From assembly GCA_964057225.1 (NCBI GenBank), contig OZ059900.1, forward strand, positions 5,776,501 through 5,840,500: 64,000 bases of DNA. The letters are read 5' to 3'. This document shows, piece by piece, positions 25,601 to 39,259 of the stretch; positions within the stretch are counted from its first letter, which is position 1, and each line of letters starts with the position of its first letter. This DNA comes from Auanema rhodensis. Its lineage: Eukaryota; Nematoda; Chromadorea; Rhabditida; Rhabditidae. Made by a program: the position numbers and the translations under genes. The notes beneath the pieces are model-generated. The model did no database searches, was not told where the DNA came from, and saw only the letters and a list, made by a program, of their open reading frames with translations.

Positions 25601-26774
25601 ACATCTATGATTTTATAATATAATTCCGATAACTATATCTAATAATTACCTGTTGAACTCGTATGTAAGATTGAACCCGTCTAAGTTAATTGCAAGATCG
25701 CTAGAAAAATAAATAAGTGCTTGTCCTGAAGGAGCTGAAATCTCCTGAACTTCTTGATCACCACTAAACCCAATTTATACATTAACTAACAGAAGAAAAG
25801 CAAACCTAAACGCAGCCAGTTGTTCTCCGTCTACGCCATCACCATCGTAAATATATAAGTAATCCCAGCCACATTCACTTTGAAAACTATCTAAACGAAT
25901 GTTCAGAGGACCCGTGTAATTCTAAAAAGTATTAATTGAAATATCATTATCAAAATTAAAATAAGTTTTACCTGATCATTTTCAATGATCCAAGTACATT
26001 TAGATGATGGACTATATGATAAAGGTCCATCAGCTATTTGATTCTGTTTGCTATTTACTCTGAATACAGTATAATTTGAATTGGTTCAAAAACATTTTTA
26101 ATGTTTCATGTTTCATACAAAACTGAATTCTGTTAAGCAAAATAGGTAATTTTTACCTTAAAAGTGTTAAGTTTTTCAAATTTTTCAAACAAACAATTTT
26201 TATGAAATATCTAATTAAATTATTTTTTACATTTTGTGCGACAGTGTATTGCAGATTATGTAAATTATAATTCGCATAAGTAGCATAATCGCTTATTTTA
26301 AAAATATAATTCAAAATAGATTTTACAAACAAAAACAAATTACTTTATATAGTTAAAAACTTATCAATGTTCTAAGTCTTTTGTTATAAACTTACTTTAT
26401 GCGACCAAAACAATGATCACATTGTTGACCAGTCCATCCTTTCGTGCAGACACAAGTGCCATTGATGCAAGCACCATTGAAACAGTGTCGGTCACAGGTT
26501 GCTAATATTGACTGAAAAAATAATACAATAGATAAGTTACAGTTTCAATTTTTTTAGAATTTAGTGAAGAAAACTAGACTTCAATTCATAAATTATTTCC
26601 AAGCTAATTCTCTTTACATTGGATTTAGCTTTCATACAAAATTTATATCAAGAATTTATATCAAACCTTTTCTAGATTAAAATTTGCTTGTGTGGTTGTT
26701 GCCAAAATAGGCAAAAGTATTAAGACTGTCCAATGGAAGACTATTGGGTAATGACCCTCTACTATCTTGAGCAT
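19676..26774 (-). CDS. tag-53: Attractin orthologue (CUB-EGF-Kelch-PSI-laminin-EGF membrane protein)
   Basis: 28 exons, 1258 aa: 26667-26774, 26396-26511, 25972-26059, 25806-25921, 25650-25763, 25534-25604, 25374-25487, 25207-25326, 25025-25161, 24856-24975, 24693-24810, 24562-24647, 24414-24514, 24212-24366, 24020-24163, 23514-23969, 23369-23466, 23131-23326, 22909-23088, 22700-22864, 22512-22655, 22371-22468, 22222-22326, 22079-22177, 21541-21638, 20097-20199, 19987-20046, 19676-19942. Order: signal peptide; EGF (about 40-72); CUB (about 75-180, WDYLYIYDGDG); two EGF (about 182-243); six-blade Kelch region (about 250-570, YMFGG, RYGHTAV, YIYGGFNG); PSI-type Cys domains (about 590-880); two laminin-EGF (about 880-982); membrane segment about 1104-1128; a cytoplasmic tail with the attractin signatures MASRPF, YKAGIFTLAVRLPTG and SGLAVASSL. 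Human attractin acts in melanocortin/agouti signalling with E3-linked receptor turnover. No C-type lectin domain lies between the PSI domains, unlike mammalian ATRN. Confidence 0.93.
20587..20612 (-). other. Putative alternative first coding exon of attractin
   Basis: Within the only large attractin intron (20200-21540, 1341 bp). An ATG at 20612 opens MVYGFLTLG and ends at a GTAAGT donor in phase 2, exactly the phase needed by the exon at 20097-20199. A CTAAACAG acceptor lies 3 nt upstream of the ATG. Splicing would give a short protein of about 152 aa containing only the membrane segment (MVYGFLTLG-CFIVLLVVAGLLW) and the cytoplasmic tail. Everything is seen in sequence; use in vivo is inference. 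Including it as an internal cassette would break the frame, since it is 26 nt plus leader. Confidence 0.45.
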
Positions 26775-26785
26775 TATAAATACAT
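26774..26785 (-). promoter_or_regulatory. Three-codon uORF overlapping the attractin start (TAATG)
   Basis: Between a 3' splice site (AG at 26800-26801) and the attractin ATG is a mini-frame Met-Tyr-Leu-stop. Its TAA shares one base with the main ATG. This is a termination-reinitiation arrangement that could lower or regulate translation. The main start is supported by the signal peptide and by phase. Confidence 0.55.
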
Positions 26786-29700
26786 TTGAGAGTGGTATCC
26801 TAAAATAGATACAATTGCAATAATGAGATTGAAAATATAAAATATGAATTGAATAAAATTATGTAAATATCATATATTGGTAATAAAAACTGAAAAAAAT
26901 AATGAAATAATAGTTAAATGAAAATTCGATCAAGAATAATAAAATTAAATATGAGCTATGAACTATCAACTCAAAAATAGAAAAATAATCAAAACGGCGC
27001 GGTAAAATATTGCTAGTTATAGTACAAATAGTTCTTCGACCGCGACACTAACATAATTGCAATCGATAATAGTCAAGACGCGATCCACTATTAGGTCAAA
27101 CTATGAGAAAGGAAAGGCAGATAAGTGTGACAGCAATGAATTGGAAGAAACAGGAATCAATAAGAATTATGGACAACCTTTTAAGAAAAGTCACAAAAAA
27201 TAAATTTAGTTATAGAGGAAAGAAGTTACTAAATGTTAAATCAACTGCCTTGAATTTAGAAATTGTAGTCCACGCTGTAAAGATGATTCAAATTCGTGTT
27301 TCAAATACTGATAAGATATTATTCAATGATAGAACAAAGAAATAGAAAGTGTTAGTCTGGTGGGTGAATGTCTATTATGCGATATTCAACCGTTTAACAT
27401 CCATGTGAGACTGTTAGAATACCTAGTTAGGTTGATGGTTTTCATATTTTCTTCGAATAAGGCTATGAAAAACTAGAAATTGATTGACAGGTAATAAGAG
27501 AGAACGACATAATCTGTTGGAATAACCAGGATGATCATGAGGTAATAACGTTGTAAATGGATGTTCACCATTATGACAAATATTGTTATAGCAGTGAATA
27601 ATTAGAAAAAAAATTTTAAAGAACATAAAAAATTTTTTAAAAATTTGTAGAGCTTTTCTTGAATAGAAATTTCGGAATAAATTTGCTTATTCGAATACAA
27701 TTTGAAAAAAGGAGTTATGAAGGTTTGAATGGTAAAGGCGGATGGATGGCTAGGCACAACGTGGATTGCTTGTCACCGTCAGGCGAAGGTCGACCATACA
27801 GAGAAAACAAAGAGAAGGAGAGGTTTGGGAAAAGGTATATGAGAGATATTAAGAGAACGAGAAACAGAGAAAAAAAGAGAAAATGAGAGGAGATACTAGA
27901 GATTGAGCGAATAGAGAATAAGAGGACCGTGTTTGGTCAACTAGTTCAACGATAGCAGAGACATGAGAAGCTGACTTAGATGAGAAGCTTTGTAGAGATG
28001 TGAGAGATGGTAACGCATTCAAAACTGATTTAAAAAACGAATGAAAAAACATAAAATATTATTAAATATGCATTTATGTTGTTTTTTCATACATTTCTAT
28101 TATGGATTATAAACAATTGTGCATTATTTCTGAAAATTGGTTTTGAAATTTCTAAAGGACATATCAACAGCTGAAAACAAAAAAAAACTTTAAAAAAAAG
28201 CCAAAAAAAAAGATGAGAAATCGAAATAATTACAAGGGCATTCGCAAGGACATTCGAAAAAATAAAATGTGTAGAAATAATTTTACGAAAAAAAAAAGAG
28301 TTGGTTGCCTCCTGTGACACATTCTAAAACAGCTGCACTTTTATCTTCTTTTTCCTCTATGCTAGTTCATAATGAACTGATAAAATAGACATTTATGTCT
28401 ACTCTTCTGAAGAATACAGTACATTATGCGATTAAAATAAGACATAGGCTATAAAACAATTATTAATATTATGAAACTTTAATGTATTAATTCATATTTT
28501 TAATAATATATATATTTATATGTTTTTAATATTTTCATATCAATAACATAAATAAAAAAAGTTCTTATTCATTAAAATATTTCAATTTTCATACATACAT
28601 GTGTGCTGTTTTATTAAATGGACTTAGTATCACACAATAAAAATAGAATAAAAGTAGAAAGACTAAAGTCAAAAAAAGCCGGCAGCTGACATGGGTCATC
28701 TGGCTTTGTGTTCTTTTGTTATCGTACTCGGTCGATCTTCTATTGTTTTTTCTTCTTGTCTTTGCTCAATGTAAAATAAAACAGAGTAGAGGGAAATTCT
28801 GATTCTATCCCAGAGTCGAAAGCATAGGCAACAACAACCAGTAATAGAATTGGGAAAAAAGAACTTGTTGGTTTGAAGACAAATGCGTGGATTGAGTTAA
28901 AATGAACAATAAGATGTAGACATATATTAGTAAGCGTTGTAATATTAATTGTAATGCTAAAACTACGCTTAAACGAAATGATATACATTTAAACTAATGA
29001 AATGAATATACATTCTTTGCTATATCAGAAGCTGGCTAATCCACACCTAATGAGCATTGTAAAAGAAGAAAAAAAGTGTTTGTATGAAGTCTAAGGGTTT
29101 AGTTGGTTCTAAAGTTGGAAATACTGATGATATATGAGGCATTGTTTAGACAGAAAAATCTATATGTTTTCTAGGATACGTTTTTAGCAGGAAACGCTAG
29201 ATAGCTGACAAAAAAAATATATATTTTCTAGTTGTTTGATTTATATGAAATCTATTTCTAGTTGTTTCAGTAATTAAAAAAATCAATCACATTATAAAAA
29301 GCAGAACGAATATTTAAAACTAGTTATAACAAACGAAAATGCATTTATGAAAATATCTGAGAAAAGAAGAGCTAAAATTTAGATTAAGCTAAAGATTTGT
29401 ATTCTGATGCTTGTTTGCTGAACTTTCTCAATTTTATTTTGATTGATATTTCTCTCAATCATCTTTTTTCAAGCTTTCATCATTTTTTCTATGCAAACCA
29501 ACCACGTATCTGTGTGCGAATAATATAAAATGAAAAAAAAATGAAGAAGTTAAACTATGAAACTGTTTCACGATAGATCTTTAAAAACGTTGTATTTTCT
29601 ATTTAAACATTTAAGTATTTTAAAAATAGTAATAATACCTTTTTAGAAAAAAGTATGAACTATCCTGTACAAATGTTCACACAGAATTTTATTTATGTAT

Positions 29701-31130
29701 TCAACGCGGATAAATGCGTGAAGAAATTGCTAGAATAAAATATAAGTGCAGTTCATATAGTAAAGCGGAAGTGGATAACAAGTTGCTGAAGAAAAGTAAA
29801 AAAAGTGGTCATCTTGATAGATCATAAAGAAGAATAAGAGAAAGTTGACGAACAATTAACTGTCATAAATAATTTTATAATCTTGTGAATATAATTTTGC
29901 TCTGGTTTGAGAAATGGCTATTATAAACTATGTGTATGAGTGGATTTTTTCAAACAAATTCTTCAAAAATTTAAACAGAATTTGCTGCAAAATTGATATC
30001 ATTCAGCGATGTGCATATACATAAATAGGCATAATAAAAGAGTAGAGATTCAAACTAATTACAAAGAAAAAAGATTTTGTGAAAGGAGAACGCAGCATTT
30101 AGCTTTTATTCAGTCGATTGTGGGAGAAGAACATACAATTTTATTATTTTCTTCATCTCCGGGAATTTTCAAAAAAAAATTATTTCAGTTGAAAAAATTA
30201 TGTTGAAGAGCTTTTTCCAGATTTCTTTTCGATGATGATGTTTTAAACAAATTTGGATGCCAATTAGAAAAGAGAGAAGCTTAAAAGGATTAGATAAATT
30301 CCATTAAAATTAGCTAAAATAGAGAAGATGTAAAGAACAGAAATGAACAGAACATTGCGTGCAGCAGACATGTTAGAACTGAAATACTTCGACAATTGCT
30401 TTTGATGCTTCATCTGACGCTTTCGTTTGCTTCACTTCTTTATTCCATTTTTCTCTCAGTCTATTTTAGCTCTAAGTGTGTGTTGTATTTAGATATTAAC
30501 CACGGTTTTTAATTGGAATGTGGCTTTTCCTCTTAAATATGTTTGGAACATTGAAATATTATGTTTTGAACATTCAATATGAGAATATTTTTTCTTAACA
30601 AAAATTAATGTGAGAGAATAAAAAATTCTTCGTGAGAATCAGAAGAGATGGAAAACTTGAGGAAATTCAATAGTGTTAAAAATAATATAAATGTAAAAAG
30701 GGGTGAAGAAGAACAATAAGAATCAAGGAATACGTTCAAAAACAGAAAATATTCACAAGTATATCTGAAGTACTGTTATGCATTATGAGAACAAGTTGAT
30801 AGATAGTGTTCGAAAATCTGTTCGAAGCAACACTTCTACACATCAACATGATTCGGACACAAAAGAAAAATTCATTAGATAGAAGTGGACAAGAAATGAA
30901 TTGCTGAATAAGAAAAAGATAGATTTAGATTAAAAGAGAGAAGGAGAACAAAATCATCAGAATTTCGATTTCCTGCTTGACATCGATCGATAGTTAGTGA
31001 CTATGGAAAGATGTGAACGTAACCATACACGATCGGAGGTCGATTGAAAAACAAACCCCCCCCCCCTTCTCTTTTCTCATCTTATTTCTCCACTTAACTA
31101 ATTGAAAAATACAGGTATTATACGATCTAG

Positions 31131-31133
<3 letters not shown>

Positions 31134-31165
<32 letters not shown>
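31134..31165. repeat. (AT)n microsatellite
   Basis: About sixteen uninterrupted AT units. A run of eleven C residues lies 68 bp upstream at 31056-31066. Both are likely polymorphic. Confidence 0.95.
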
Positions 31166-31167
<2 letters not shown>

Positions 31168-34100
31168 AAACAGAAATTCGGAAGCATGGAATTCGATAAA
31201 TATTTTCAATCAGTTTGACCAGTTTCTGTTAATTTTATAAGATTTCAGACTATTCTTAAAGAATATCATTTTCAATAATGTTAAATAAATCAGAAAACTG
31301 TTTGAAAAAAATTAATCAATTTTTGAAACTGGCAAAAAGAATAACATTCAAGTGGAAAGAAGAAAATAAAATAAATGTAAAAGAGAAAAAGAGACTGTTG
31401 CCTGTAAGAAATGGTCTGTGATTGCGATGTGAAGGACACCCGAATGAGTACAGACGCAGACTTTCGGAAGCAAATACGTAATATGATATTGGAATATAAA
31501 AAGGTTTTTTTAATTGGTTAATATTTTTGGAAAGCTTGTATAATTAGAAATCTTTAGCTGTTAGATTTGAAATGACAAATGCATATTTTTGATAATTTTG
31601 TCGGTTTCTTTGTATAACAGTATGTGTTATGTCACTATTTTCACGTTTTTCATTTAATTTTTTCAAAAACTGTTTATGTGAGCACTTTTCAATGATATAT
31701 GACGAAAAGATAACCTATCAAGTCAAAGTTTTGACATATATATAATTTTCGATATTTGATTTCTCTCACTTATTATTTCTCAAATACCCGCTTCTCTTTA
31801 TTTTTTCTTTCAACTCACACCCGTTTCAATAAAAGAAAACTTATTGTAGGCTGACTGAAGTCGTAGAGTGGCGAGTATGTACATAAAACGTAGGTGCAGA
31901 TCGACGTTACTCAACTCCGTCAAACCATTTTTTCCGCTTTTCTATTCAACTATTTCTCATCGTCTTTTTTTTTGTTGATTGACCAAACGCGAAAAATCTC
32001 AAACAGTCGCACATCAACAAGAGGAGCAAAAGTGGATGAACGCGTTGATTCATTTACTACGCATTCTAACTATGCTGTTGTACTATCATGATGTCATTCA
32101 TTAAAAATTTGCTGAATTAAAAGAAAGAAGAATTCATTCGTATAAACAATCTATGTTATAACCCTTTTTATCTTTTAAAAAGGTTACAAAATATATCGAT
32201 AAGAAAGAAAAACAAGAATATTTCCAATTTCTCAAACGCTTAGCAATTAGAAATATTCCTATAGTTATGAAAAATTTTTCTTAATATAGTATGAAAATGA
32301 TGGAAATGAAATAGAAGAGATGAATGAAAAAAAACAAATTTGACGGTATTGACAAGTGACAATGTGATTGCAACCTAGAATTGGACTGAAAAAAAAAATT
32401 TAAAGAGGCAGATGGTGTGTTGAAGAGGCTAATGTGCACAAGTATGTTCAGCGTAGTTCGAAATAACATTGAATGAAGAAAATATGACGATACTGCATTC
32501 TGAAAATAGTTTTTTCCTTAAAAAAATGAATAGAAGATCAGACAGCAAAAGTCATAAGAAAACTTTATTTCTACGGAAAATGAATGCCGAGAACGAAAAA
32601 AAAAATAAAAAAGGGGATTATAGATTAAAAAGACTTAGCCGTCTCACATCGTACCCGTAAATATTTCTTTTATAGAATTGTAGAAATAAAAGATCATTTT
32701 CATTATTTCATAATTTTACGGAATATCAGCTTGACTAAGAAGAAATCATTATATTTTCATTATATTGTACATAGTAGTAGCTGAATTATTTGTGTTAAAA
32801 CGTTGAATAAAAAAATTGATCATTTCTCATTTTTCTTCAGCATAAATAGAATCTTTATAATAATTTAATTAGATAATCATTTCATTAAGTTACGTAACAT
32901 CTTATTATTGTTAAAAAAAAGTAGATTAACCTTTTAAAAATGTTTTTCTTCCTCAAAATTGGAAAATATAGACACTATCACAAATCATTTATCAAAACCT
33001 TGCATCTTTTTTCATTCTTCCATGCACCACTCTGTAAATTAAATATCTACGATTGTTCCAGATTAAAATTGCGGAACTATTTTTTTCAAAAGATGAATGT
33101 ATTCATTTGTTTCAAAAAAAAACTGATTTCATAACATTGCGTCATATTATTGTTATTGTTTTTTACTAATTTGTCTATGTTCTACTAAAGATAGCTCTAA
33201 TATTTTGTATATATTTCATTTTATATATTTTGTCATAAAATTTTCAAAAGCATTTTAATTTTTTTTCAATAAGTACGACCAAGAACTTGTCAGATTATAC
33301 AATTTCTAAAGTGAGACTTAGTTAATGCATTGAATAATCAGAAGTATACTAAAAATATAATTTTAATTCTTGATATCCCCAGATTAACAGCATTATTTCA
33401 TTTCTTCTAATCTTTCTTATTGTTAAAATCTATTCTTTTTTTTGGATTAGACGAGATAAAATTAATAAAATTAATCAAAATGTTGGAAGTTGGGCTTGAT
33501 AACTCCAATATTTTCTTCCTTTAATCAATAGATGCCTATTGTTTCATTTCAAATTGTTTGTTTTAGTCCTATTTACATGAAACACTAGATAATATCATAT
33601 AGAGTGATGATGCAATAGTAAACCAATTACCATCTTCACTGCTTCCGCATCTGCTCCAGCTTCGTATATGGCTATCGAATTGGGTGCTCAGTTTTGTCAA
33701 TTTGAATGAGCCTTCTTTTCTGCATCACTCACTTTTTCTCTATTCGTCTCATTCAAGTTCAATGATCTCTTTTACTCCTTTTATATTTTTTTTTCATTTT
33801 CACATATTTTCTCTTCAAATTCTGTCAATTTTTTTCCTATTCAAATAGATATTTTTTTTCTGCTATAGAAATTAATATTAAAACTGCTTAATTTATATTC
33901 AAATATTTTTTTTTGCTAATTTAATTCGCTCTTATGCATACTCTTGCAGTTTTTTTATATTATATTCATATTAAAAATGGTTTTTTTCAGTTTCTTAATT
34001 AGCACGCTCATATATTAGTAGATAGATTCGGAATACAAAATTTAATATTATTTATTACTTCATGTTTTATAATTTTCAATTGAAATAAGCGTATACTATT

Positions 34101-37100
34101 TAGATAAATTGAAGGTTAGTAAATTTTTTTTTGCTCTGACGTTCTCAAACGTATTCTTTTATTAAAATTGTTAGCGATTATCTTTTTATCCCACAATACT
34201 GATAATCTCTATTCTACTATGTGGTTTCGTCAGATTTCATTCACATTTAATTTCGATATAAAACTTTGGGAATTGCTTTTATCCATTTTAACAATGAGAA
34301 ATTCGTAGATATAATCGTATTTCGAAAAACCAATATACAATAAATTTGCTTTTACATTTCAATTTTGGTTGTCTTTTTACTTTTTGATTACAATATATGA
34401 ACATTCATATTTTGTACGCATTGCCTCACATTGAAACATATATTGGCATTGCGACTTGAGGAACAAACTCAACTTATGTTTTCTCCTTTTTTGCCCTTCG
34501 GTCTTTGTCAACTATTGAAATTGTTTCATTAGCTCTCATCACGCGGATAGCCCTTCCTCCCACTTCACATTATTTCATTCCACGCATTCTATTTTATTCA
34601 TTTAATTCTTTTTCTAGTTGGCCGATTCATATTGTTGCTACAATCAATTCATCTTCTATCCCATTTAATTTTGGTCGTTTTCAAGCTTTTTGCTTGAAAT
34701 ATGAAAAAAATTGTCTTAACGCTGTTCACAATTTATTCAATAGAATTTTCATATTATTCTATATTTTGATGAGAAAAATATTTTATTGCATTCGTACCTT
34801 CCCATGTTTTATGGTCACAATTTGGGCCAATTTTTATAATGTTTATGCGAAAATTCTCTTTGTAAGGCTATTTAGATTATGCATTTAGTAAGCATTGATT
34901 TGTGAAAAATATTTTACAATATGATTCTCTGTTTGAATTTAATTAAAATTTTTTTTCAATGCTCATTTTTATTCAAAAAATGGTCTTGATCATAGTTTTT
35001 GATAGTTTCGCCACTGCACCTGTGGTAGCTTTCCATGGTAACAAAACTTGTTTCAGCTGTTGCAGCAACCACTACCTTCTTATTTTTTGCTCCATTTCCG
35101 TTTGCATATCATATATAACATACAATATTTTTATAAGATGAATACATGTAAAAGTCACACAATTTTCTGAAGGTTTCAAGATGCAGCTTCGAATTATGAA
35201 TATAATATTCTCATATTTGAACAATATTATTGTTAGATATATTCATTTCCTTTAGTGTGATTTGTCTGATTACTTTACGTTTTTCTCATTGATAATCTTT
35301 TCTACAAACTCTTTTAATCTCTTTTTTTCAAATATATCTTTAACTGAAAACTGTACTAACAAGTTGATAAGACAGCTTTTGGCACAATACATTGAGATAC
35401 ATTATAGAAGAACTACAAATCGAAAACTTAAATGTTGGTTGTTCAACAAAAAAAAAAAAAATGTTGATTTTTAATATTTTATTACAAATCAGAAAGTAAT
35501 TCTGTGAATTTTTGTTAGTTGTACTATGTCTTTTATCCATACATAGTTCATTTCATTTGTACTTCATTTTCTTTTTTAACAACCAAAATTAATTTGGATC
35601 AATTTACTTTGCTGTATTTTTATTTGCAGTTTTATTCTTTTTTTTTTCTTATTTGCTTCAGTGCTCTTTTATGTTCATATTCAACATACATATATTGTTT
35701 ATTATATTATAGAATTCTGCGGTTCATAAGCTTTATTGATGATAACTTGAGCTTTAACTACATTTTCTATTTTCATGAAAAATTGCTATTTCTGCTGACG
35801 AAAAATATAAAAAAGGTAAACTTTTCACTTTTGTAAATAATCAATTTCTCATATTTTTTCAGATAAAAGTGAACTATTGTTTTGGCAAGGCGAGAGAAAA
35901 TACTTTGTTCTGGTGGTTGAAACACAAGTTCGTTCATGTTTGATTTTATTCGAAAAAGACGGAAAACATACGTTGGTTTCAATTATTTTATCTCCACGTT
36001 TCAATCCTGAAATTCAAAATTTAAGTAGAAAAGTGAATGAGCACATCATGTCTTTAAGATTGTATGAAACATCTACATCTTTTGCATATAGTTGCACACA
36101 AATATTTATTACGAAACTATTTCTCATACTGCTCAGACGGTTTTTTTTGTGACTGAAAGAGAACTGGTTCCAAACTTTTTTCTCCTCACTTTCTAATTGC
36201 TTCACTTAAAATACAAACAAACGGTAGAATTATACACACACCGAGTAAATGAATTACAAACATTGAAAATCAGAATGTTGCTCATATGCCCCAAAGCACA
36301 CACAAAAGTTTTCCAATAGACTGGCATGCTATGTATATTCTGCATGAAGCTTGAAGACAAACGAATGTATATCACATATAAATGATGACGTGTCAAATGT
36401 AAATAAAAAATAGAACATGTGGGTGAACCAACCGAAAAGATGAAAAGAATTTCCAATCATTAAGTACTCGCGTACTCGCCAATATTAGCTGATTTTTGGT
36501 TTAGAAGATGTTGCTTTAAGATTGTTAGTCAATTCGAATCAGAAAGGATTTATATTTAATTTTTAACCAAAATTAACTTTTATCTGATCATACTTTGTTA
36601 TATTTCTAGAAATGTTTCCCATGTTTTAATAATTTTTACCCCGGGAATATGGATGTTGTTATTTCTTCAAATGAGTTACCAAACGTGAAATTTTTCTTCT
36701 TCTTTTCGACTACAAGGCTTCCATTTTTTTATGGGTATTTACATATCTTCACCACATATGGATATATGGCTTAGCCAATATCTTTTCAATTTGTCGTTCG
36801 TATCCAAATTATTTTGTCTCATTCAAGGTTCAAATAGAAACCATCTATACAAAAAGAATAATTCATCTAGATTTACTTGTTATTACGGAAATATTTTCAT
36901 TTCTTCTTTACGTTTTCTATTACATTCCCTTATACTGCTTCTATCATTCTCTATTTCCTTTTCCGTCTTTTCCTCCTCATCATCCTCATCGTCATCCGAC
37001 AGCCACGTCAGTTTCTACTTGAACTGAGTATTTGATTGCTGGGTCTTTCGATGTGCTACTCTGTGTGTCTTGCATGCAGACTTGTGTAGAGAGAGCGCAG

Positions 37101-39201
37101 TCAACACTACATATAATGCGAAGAAAGCCTCACAGCCTCTGTGCAGGCAATCGATTGTTCGCTCTCTGCATGTTATGGCCTCTCGCACTCTGCCCTCTCA
37201 GACGAATACGTGTGTTTCTCTGTCTCCATTTGTCGTTTGTTTTCTTTAACTCTCTGTTGAAGCTCACTCCATTTCCAGCTTTTTTTTTGTCTGGTTCTCT
37301 CAATATAATTCATCTTTCTCTGTTTTTCGCAGATATTTTCATCTCATTCGTTCTCTGTCTTTTAGTTTTTTATCCAGCAGTTTCAACCGACGGCTAGATA
37401 TAGGCGAGTTAAAATGAAGTGTTCAGCTGTCTGTCTGCTTCTTTATCTTCTGAGCCATAATCTTCTCGTATCTTTTGTTCTTCATTTTCGTTGTGGTATT
37501 TAGCTGTTCTTTCTCTGAAAATCTATGAAATACACATACTATCTAGATTTTTCATCTTAAACACTTCTTTCTCACGGAACGAAGGATTTTTAATAAATTC
37601 CACAACCGCATACATTTCATTGATCTCGTGTCAAACCCCTCAATAGCCACGTCATCCATTCTCATTATTGAGCTATTTTCTTTGAAAAAAAGAAAGTAAT
37701 TGTTCTTTTTAATGAAATGAGCGCACCCATTTCATTTCTCAAATCAGATTTTCAATTTGAACACATCAGATGTGTCACATGGTACAGAAAAAGCATTGCT
37801 GTGCTAGAAGAATTTGAAAAAAAAAATGAAATTTGCTATTGAAAAACAGCAGCAGGAAAAGCAAATGAAGTAATGCCAGCGTTTTGTCCTGCAGCGCTTG
37901 TTGATCCTACGCGAATTCTCGAGTAATCCATGTAGTCACAAAAATGTTAAAATTGAGCAAAGAAAGTATAATTCACAAGTTTTATTCAGCCAATAGCATA
38001 AATTACATTGCCGGGGTCAAGCATTCCTAAATTCTATTCTGGCTGTCTTCTATAGCTTGCTACTACTCATTACATATTTCGATTTGTCAATATATAGCCA
38101 ACTTCTCTTACTCATTCAAACGTTATCTCTCATCCGTTTCTGAAACTTCATTTGCATTCAAGGGCATTAAAAAGTTGGAAAACTTCTTTATTTGCAGCTG
38201 ACATTTTTCTTCATTGAAATTGAAATATTTCAAAATTTCGTTTGTCTCTCATGCATAACCTTGTAAACTAAAATATTGAACATTATAATCTCTTAAACTA
38301 GTTTGCTTTATCAGTTAACACTTTAGTCATTTTTTGTTCCCTGTCTTCGTTTCCAGTTTTAGAACATTTTGGCCATTTTTTCGTTTTCAGAAACTGTTAT
38401 ATTTTAGTACATTTTCGACAGTAATACAAATTATGTGATTTTGTCTGTGTATGTCAGCCTCTTATTTCTCTTTCTCTCCGAATACATCAAATCACTTCAA
38501 ATCGACCTCATTTTGTGCCTCTCCACATTGAAAAACTTTCAAAACAGAATGACTAAACCATGAATGGTTTTTCTAAATCTCAAATCAACAAAAAAAAAAC
38601 AAATTTCAGTTAAAACACTGTTTTCAACTCGGATCCACTTTCTTATCTCTTTTTTTGTCTTTTTCCTCTTCTTTTCAACTTCATGTTCTTTTTTTTCTTT
38701 GTGTGACCATTGACGATGTGCTGAGTTAGTTGTCTAGAACTGCCAATAACAACCACATCCGTTAAGAAATTTGTTTTTTTTTCTATTCTAAAGCCTTTTC
38801 CTACATTTTATATCTCAAAACGAACAAACACATTTTTGCTCGTCAATACTTTATCCAAAAACAAAATGAAAAGCCAACTGTTCACTTTTCACCATCAAAC
38901 GCTTTTAATCATTTTTTGAATATTTAGCATAGCTTTATGATTGATTTGTGAGCTAGCTGACACAGTTTTGCATAATACACCACCCCAATATGATATAAGG
39001 TATTTACTGCTCTCCAAGCTGTGTATAAAATGAAGACGAAACATTTTCGTATAACATAACACAAAAGCTCGTGATATTTCTTCATTTTTCATTTGCTATA
39101 AACATTCAGTAATCATTAAATATCATTTACTCTATATATGTTATAGTATATTCAGCTTTTGAGTTTTGTTATTCATAAACATTTCCTTGAGGTACTCACA
39201 C

Positions 39202-39259
39202 AGACACACACACAGTGAACCCACATACATTCCATCTATGTGTTGACTGTGTGTGTGTC
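39202..39259. other. Stable hairpin built from CA/GT tracts
   Basis: GACACACACACAGT pairs perfectly with ACTGTGTGTGTGTC. The stem continues imperfectly through GAACCCACATA with TATGTGTTG, leaving a loop of about nine bases. The whole structure is about 58 nt, similar in size to a microRNA precursor, but it can also be explained as two oppositely oriented CA repeats. No mature miRNA seed that I know was recognised. Confidence 0.45.

Noticed and set aside
34505-34888. 127-codon open frame on the + strand
   Set aside because: T-rich DNA read as Phe/Ile/Ser/Leu; no domain, no splice context, and neighbouring frames look the same.
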